Assembly (NCBI GenBank): GCA_002409375.1
Contig: DHNF01000133.1
Coordinates: 1 to 8,497 of the forward strand
Length of the DNA: 8,497 nucleotides
Direction of reading: 5' to 3'
Source: Ruminococcaceae bacterium UBA5423
GTDB lineage: Bacteria > Bacillota > Clostridia > Oscillospirales > Acutalibacteraceae
How positions within the stretch are numbered: the first letter of the stretch is position 1; each line of letters starts with the position of its first letter. Below, one piece after another: positions 6,331-8,497 of the stretch. The notes under the pieces are model-generated. The model was not told where the DNA came from and searched no databases. It was given only the letters and a program-made list of their open reading frames with translations. Made by a program: the position numbers and the translations under genes.

Positions 6331-6771
6331 TTATATCACCTCTGCCTTTCCGCCTGCAGCCTCGATCTTAGCCTTAGCGGTTTCGGAAAAAGCAGCAACC
6401 CTAACGGTCAGGCTTTTCTTCAACTCGCCATTGCCCAAAATTTTTATGCCGTCAAGCGTGTTTTTGACTATGCCGGCACCTATAAGCGACTGAGTATCAA
6501 CCACAGCGCCGTTTTCAAAAGCATCAAGCGCGGCAATGTTAACCGGCGCATATTTCTTGCCAAAAATGTTGACGAACCCGCGCTTGGGAATTCGTCTTTG
6601 TAAAGGCATCTGTCCGCCCTCAAAGCCGAGACGCACACCGCGACCCGCACGTGCCTTTTGACCTTTATGGCCTTTTCCAGCCGTTTTACCTTGACCCGAA
6701 CCGTGCCCTCTGCCAATTCTCCGTCTTTCCCGCTTAGAGCCTGGTGCCGGAGAGAGTTCATGCAGTTTCAT
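6331..6771 (-). CDS. rplO: 50S ribosomal protein L15 (uL15)
   Basis: L15 binds 23S rRNA and joins late in 50S assembly, linking several rRNA domains. The 146-residue product has a glycine- and arginine-rich N-terminal arm that threads into rRNA ([20 protein letters not shown], 18-37), the conserved [18 protein letters not shown] (49-66), and a globular C-terminal half with [14 protein letters not shown] (110-123) and [13 protein letters not shown] at the end. Length is typical. The ATG at 6771 has a near-perfect AAGGAGGTG site. It follows rpmD by 27 nt and runs directly into secY, the normal spc-operon order. Confidence 0.98.
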   Translation of the reverse strand: MKLHELSPAPGSKRERRRIGRGHGSGQGKTAGKGHKGQKARAGRGVRLGFEGGQMPLQRRIPKRGFVNIFGKKYAPVNIAALDAFENGAVVDTQSLIGAGIVKNTLDGIKILGNGELKKSLTVRVAAFSETAKAKIEAAGGKAEVI

Positions 6772-6798
6772 GTTGTTCGCACCTCCTTACTCGAATGC

Positions 6799-6996
6799 TT
6801 AAGACTCTGTTACCTCGACGAGGTGGATAATTTTTGCTACTTTGCCTTTTGTGGCGTCATTATTGGGCTGGTTTGTACTGTCACCTATTTTGTTAAGTCC
6901 CAAAGCCTTTGCAGTTGCAATCTGGTCTTTTTTGCAACCAATCAAACTTTTCACAAGTGTAACCTTAAGGGCGCTTTTCTTTGCTTTTCTTGCCAT
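6799..6996 (-). CDS. rpmD: 50S ribosomal protein L30 (uL30)
   Basis: L30 is a small ferredoxin-like-fold protein of the 50S subunit. The 65-residue product contains the signature ALKVTLVKSLIGCKKDQIAT (9-28), then AKALGLNKIGDSTNQPNNDA and the strand VAKIIHLVEV. It is a few residues longer than the usual 58-60 because of the basic start MARKAKKS and a short TES tail. The ATG at 6996 has GGGAGG upstream at 8 nt, and no closer in-frame ATG fits better. It lies between rpsE (15-nt gap) and rplO (27-nt gap) as expected. Some bacteria lack rpmD; this one keeps it. Confidence 0.97.
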   Translation of the reverse strand: MARKAKKSALKVTLVKSLIGCKKDQIATAKALGLNKIGDSTNQPNNDATKGKVAKIIHLVEVTES

Positions 6997-7011
6997 TGAT
7001 CTGCCCTCCCA

Positions 7012-7512
7012 TTAATTTTTGGTTTGCCCGGCTGTCTTTCCTCTTGTTGCCGCGGCCTGCTCGGCCGTGCGCAGGCGTGAAAGACCTTCCAACGTCGCAT
7101 TGACAACATTGCACGGGTTATTGGAGCGGAGAGCCTTGGTACGAATATCCTTAATGCCTGCGGCCTCGACAACGGCACGAACCGGTCCGCCGGCTATTAC
7201 TCCCGTACCGGGCGCTGCGGGCTTCATCAACACACGACCCGCTCCGAATTTGCCGATAATCTCATGGGGAATAGTTCCACCCTTGAGTGATATGCTTATC
7301 ATGCTTTTTTTCGCTTCTTCAATTCCCTTGCGAATCGCATCGGGTACTTCACCGGCTTTGCCTATACCAAAACCGACCTTACCTTTACCGTCACCAACAA
7401 CCACAAGAGCTGAAAATTTAATTACGCGGCCGCCTTTTACAGTTTTGCTGACACGGTTTATGGAGACGATCCGCTCATTTAATTCTGGATTTGCTGCGTC
7501 ATTTCTAGCCAA
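7012..7512 (-). CDS. rpsE: 30S ribosomal protein S5 (uS5)
   Basis: S5 lies at the mRNA entrance of the 30S subunit and affects decoding accuracy and mRNA helicase action. The 166 residues show the N-terminal double-stranded-RNA-binding-like domain (about 11-75) and the C-terminal S5 domain. The loop VSKTVKGGR (21-29), where spectinomycin-resistance changes occur in other bacteria, has the wild-type form. Other conserved parts are [20 protein letters not shown] (36-55), [20 protein letters not shown] (79-98) and [20 protein letters not shown] (119-138). The start is a TTG at 7512 with AGGAGG 7 nt upstream. [15 protein letters not shown] is a plausible family start. It is 17 nt after rplR. Confidence 0.97.
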   Translation of the reverse strand: MARNDAANPELNERIVSINRVSKTVKGGRVIKFSALVVVGDGKGKVGFGIGKAGEVPDAIRKGIEEAKKSMISISLKGGTIPHEIIGKFGAGRVLMKPAAPGTGVIAGGPVRAVVEAAGIKDIRTKALRSNNPCNVVNATLEGLSRLRTAEQAAATRGKTAGQTKN

Positions 7513-7529
7513 AGTATTTCCTCCTTTTC

Positions 7530-7889
7530 TTAGAACTTGAGGCCGCCCTCTCGGGCGCCTTCGGCCAGCTCCTTGACACGGCCGTGATAAATGTAGCCGC
7601 CACGATCAAATACAACCTCAGTTATACCCTTTTTGGCGGCGCGTTTTGCAATTAGTGTACCGACCTTACGGGCGGCTCCCTTGTTGCCGCCATATGCATC
7701 AAAGTCTTTTTCAATGCTTGATGCGGTGGCAATAGTTACTCCCGCGACATCATCAATAATTTGGGCATAGATGTTGTTTAAGGAGCGATACACATTAAGA
7801 CGCGGGCGCTGAGCCGTTCCGCTAATCTTGCTGCGAACCCGGGCGTGCCGGTGCAGTCGCGCTTTGTTATTGCTTGGCTTGCTCACCAT
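7530..7889 (-). CDS. rplR: 50S ribosomal protein L18 (uL18)
   Basis: L18 binds 5S rRNA and helps attach it to the central protuberance of the 50S subunit. The 119-residue protein has the basic N-terminal arm with [16 protein letters not shown] (10-25), then [20 protein letters not shown] (28-47), and the C-terminal signature [20 protein letters not shown] (92-111) ending GAREGGLKF. Length is typical. The ATG at 7889 is chosen, with GAGGAGAGTGA upstream; the adjacent GTG at 7886 is a less likely alternative that would remove only the first residue. It is 15 nt after rplF. Confidence 0.97.
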   Translation of the reverse strand: MVSKPSNNKARLHRHARVRSKISGTAQRPRLNVYRSLNNIYAQIIDDVAGVTIATASSIEKDFDAYGGNKGAARKVGTLIAKRAAKKGITEVVFDRGGYIYHGRVKELAEGAREGGLKF

Positions 7890-7904
7890 TTGTTGTCACT
7901 CTCC

Positions 7905-8453
7905 TCACTTGGTGCCCTTTACGCCGGCTTTACCTTCCTTGCGGCGAATTGTTTCATTTGCATATTTTATTCCTTTTCCCTTATATGGCTCGGGAGGACG
8001 CTTGCTGCGAACCTCGGCTGCAAACTGGCCAACCAGTTGCTTGTCGGGACCAGAAATAGTGATTTTATTTGGTGCCGGAGCTTCTATCGTTATGCCCGGA
8101 ACCTCGCTGACAACCACCTGATGGCTATACCCCAGGTGCATTATGAGATCCTTCCCCTGTTTTTGTACACGATAGCCGACTCCGTTGATCTCCAAATCCT
8201 TTTTAAAGCCGTTTGACACGCCTTCAATCATGTTTGCAATCAACGTACGGGTAAGCCCGTGTATTGACCGGCTTTGTTTCTCGTCGTCAGGTCGCGAAAC
8301 ATTAACTGTACCATTGTCTATTTCAATCGACATAAGCGGGTGTATTTTTTGTGTTAGTGTTCCCTTTGCACCCTTAACAGTTACTGTGCCGTCTTCAACC
8401 TTGACTTCAACGCCGGCAGGGATGGTTATAGGTTTTCGTCCTATTCTCGACAT
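7905..8453 (-). CDS. rplF: 50S ribosomal protein L6 (uL6)
   Basis: L6 binds 23S rRNA near the sarcin-ricin loop and the factor-binding site of the 50S subunit. The 182-residue protein has two repeated L6 domains: the first begins SRIGRKPITIPAGVEV (2-17), and the second carries GVGYRVQKQGKDLIMHLGYS (91-110) and the family signature PPEPYKGKGIKYANE (153-167). Length is normal. The ATG at 8453 is preceded by a G-run ribosome site (AAGGGGGG) about 12 nt away, a longer and less canonical spacing than at most genes here. It follows rpsH by 18 nt. It is the first complete gene of the window. Confidence 0.98.
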   Translation of the reverse strand: MSRIGRKPITIPAGVEVKVEDGTVTVKGAKGTLTQKIHPLMSIEIDNGTVNVSRPDDEKQSRSIHGLTRTLIANMIEGVSNGFKKDLEINGVGYRVQKQGKDLIMHLGYSHQVVVSEVPGITIEAPAPNKITISGPDKQLVGQFAAEVRSKRPPEPYKGKGIKYANETIRRKEGKAGVKGTK

Positions 8454-8471
8454 AATATCAATTTGCCCCCC

Positions 8472-8497
8472 TTACCATATAAATGCCAGGACTTCGC
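8472..8497 (-). CDS. rpsH: 30S ribosomal protein S8 (uS8), C-terminal end only
   Basis: The minus strand at the right edge of the window reads in frame as a glycine (partial codon), then EVLAFIW and a TAA stop at 8474-8472. GGEVLAYVW-like endings are characteristic of the S8 C-terminus in Bacillota, and rpsH directly precedes rplF in the spc operon. S8 is a primary 16S rRNA-binding protein and, in E. coli, the repressor of the spc operon. Only about 8 codons are visible, so the call rests on this short ending plus gene order. Confidence 0.85.

Noticed and set aside
7019..7540. 173-residue open frame on the plus strand
   Set aside because: Antisense to rpsE over its full length with low-complexity Pro/Ala/Thr composition, typical of a shadow frame.
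7828..8216. Overlapping plus-strand frames of 97 and 123 residues
   Set aside because: Both are antisense to rplF and rplR, with no family features; their overlap in different frames shows they are chance openings.
1..8497. A novel system, mobile element or CRISPR array
   Set aside because: The window is filled by conserved ribosomal and housekeeping genes in standard order, with short gaps, no long repeats, no transposase or integrase features and no foreign-looking segment.

Overview
The window is a continuous stretch of the bacterial spc and alpha ribosomal-protein operons, all on the minus strand and transcribed from high to low coordinates. In transcription order it carries rpsH (last 8 codons only), rplF, rplR, rpsE, rpmD, rplO, secY, adk, map, infA, rpmJ, rpsM, rpsK, rpsD, rpoA and rplQ, and it ends in a hairpin terminator. 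All 15 complete genes look intact. No mobile element, CRISPR array, tRNA or rRNA was found, and every plus-strand open frame is a shadow of a minus-strand gene.

The gene order points to Bacillota, class Clostridia. The order secY-adk-map-infA-rpmJ-rpsM-rpsK is typical of that phylum. Keeping rpsD between rpsK and rpoA is common in Clostridia but not found in Bacillus subtilis. The protein sequences (for example L17 starting [10 protein letters not shown], zinc-type S4 and L36, zinc-lid adenylate kinase) and the moderate GC content fit an anaerobic gut-type clostridium, perhaps Oscillospirales. That lower rank is an impression from memory, not a search result.

Layout: 8497-6331 is the distal spc operon, made of ribosomal proteins S8 (end), L6, L18, S5, L30 and L15 with gaps of 15-27 nt. 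From 6329 to 3600 lie the translocon channel SecY, adenylate kinase and methionine aminopeptidase; rplO and secY are 1 nt apart, and adk and map overlap by 4 nt (ATGA). From 3529 to 3095 lie initiation factor IF1 and ribosomal protein L36, with wider spacers that hold RNA hairpins. From 3008 to 82 lies the alpha-operon block of S13, S11, S4, RNA polymerase alpha and L17. Together these genes supply 30S and 50S proteins, start-site selection, N-terminal methionine removal, nucleotide balance, protein export and the RNA polymerase assembly subunit, all under growth-rate control.

The region is conserved housekeeping DNA and I see no new biological system. The points worth a second look are small: four genes, including infA, start with UUG; several intergenic spacers are clearly structured; and two start sites (adk and rplQ) need trimming from the longest open frame.
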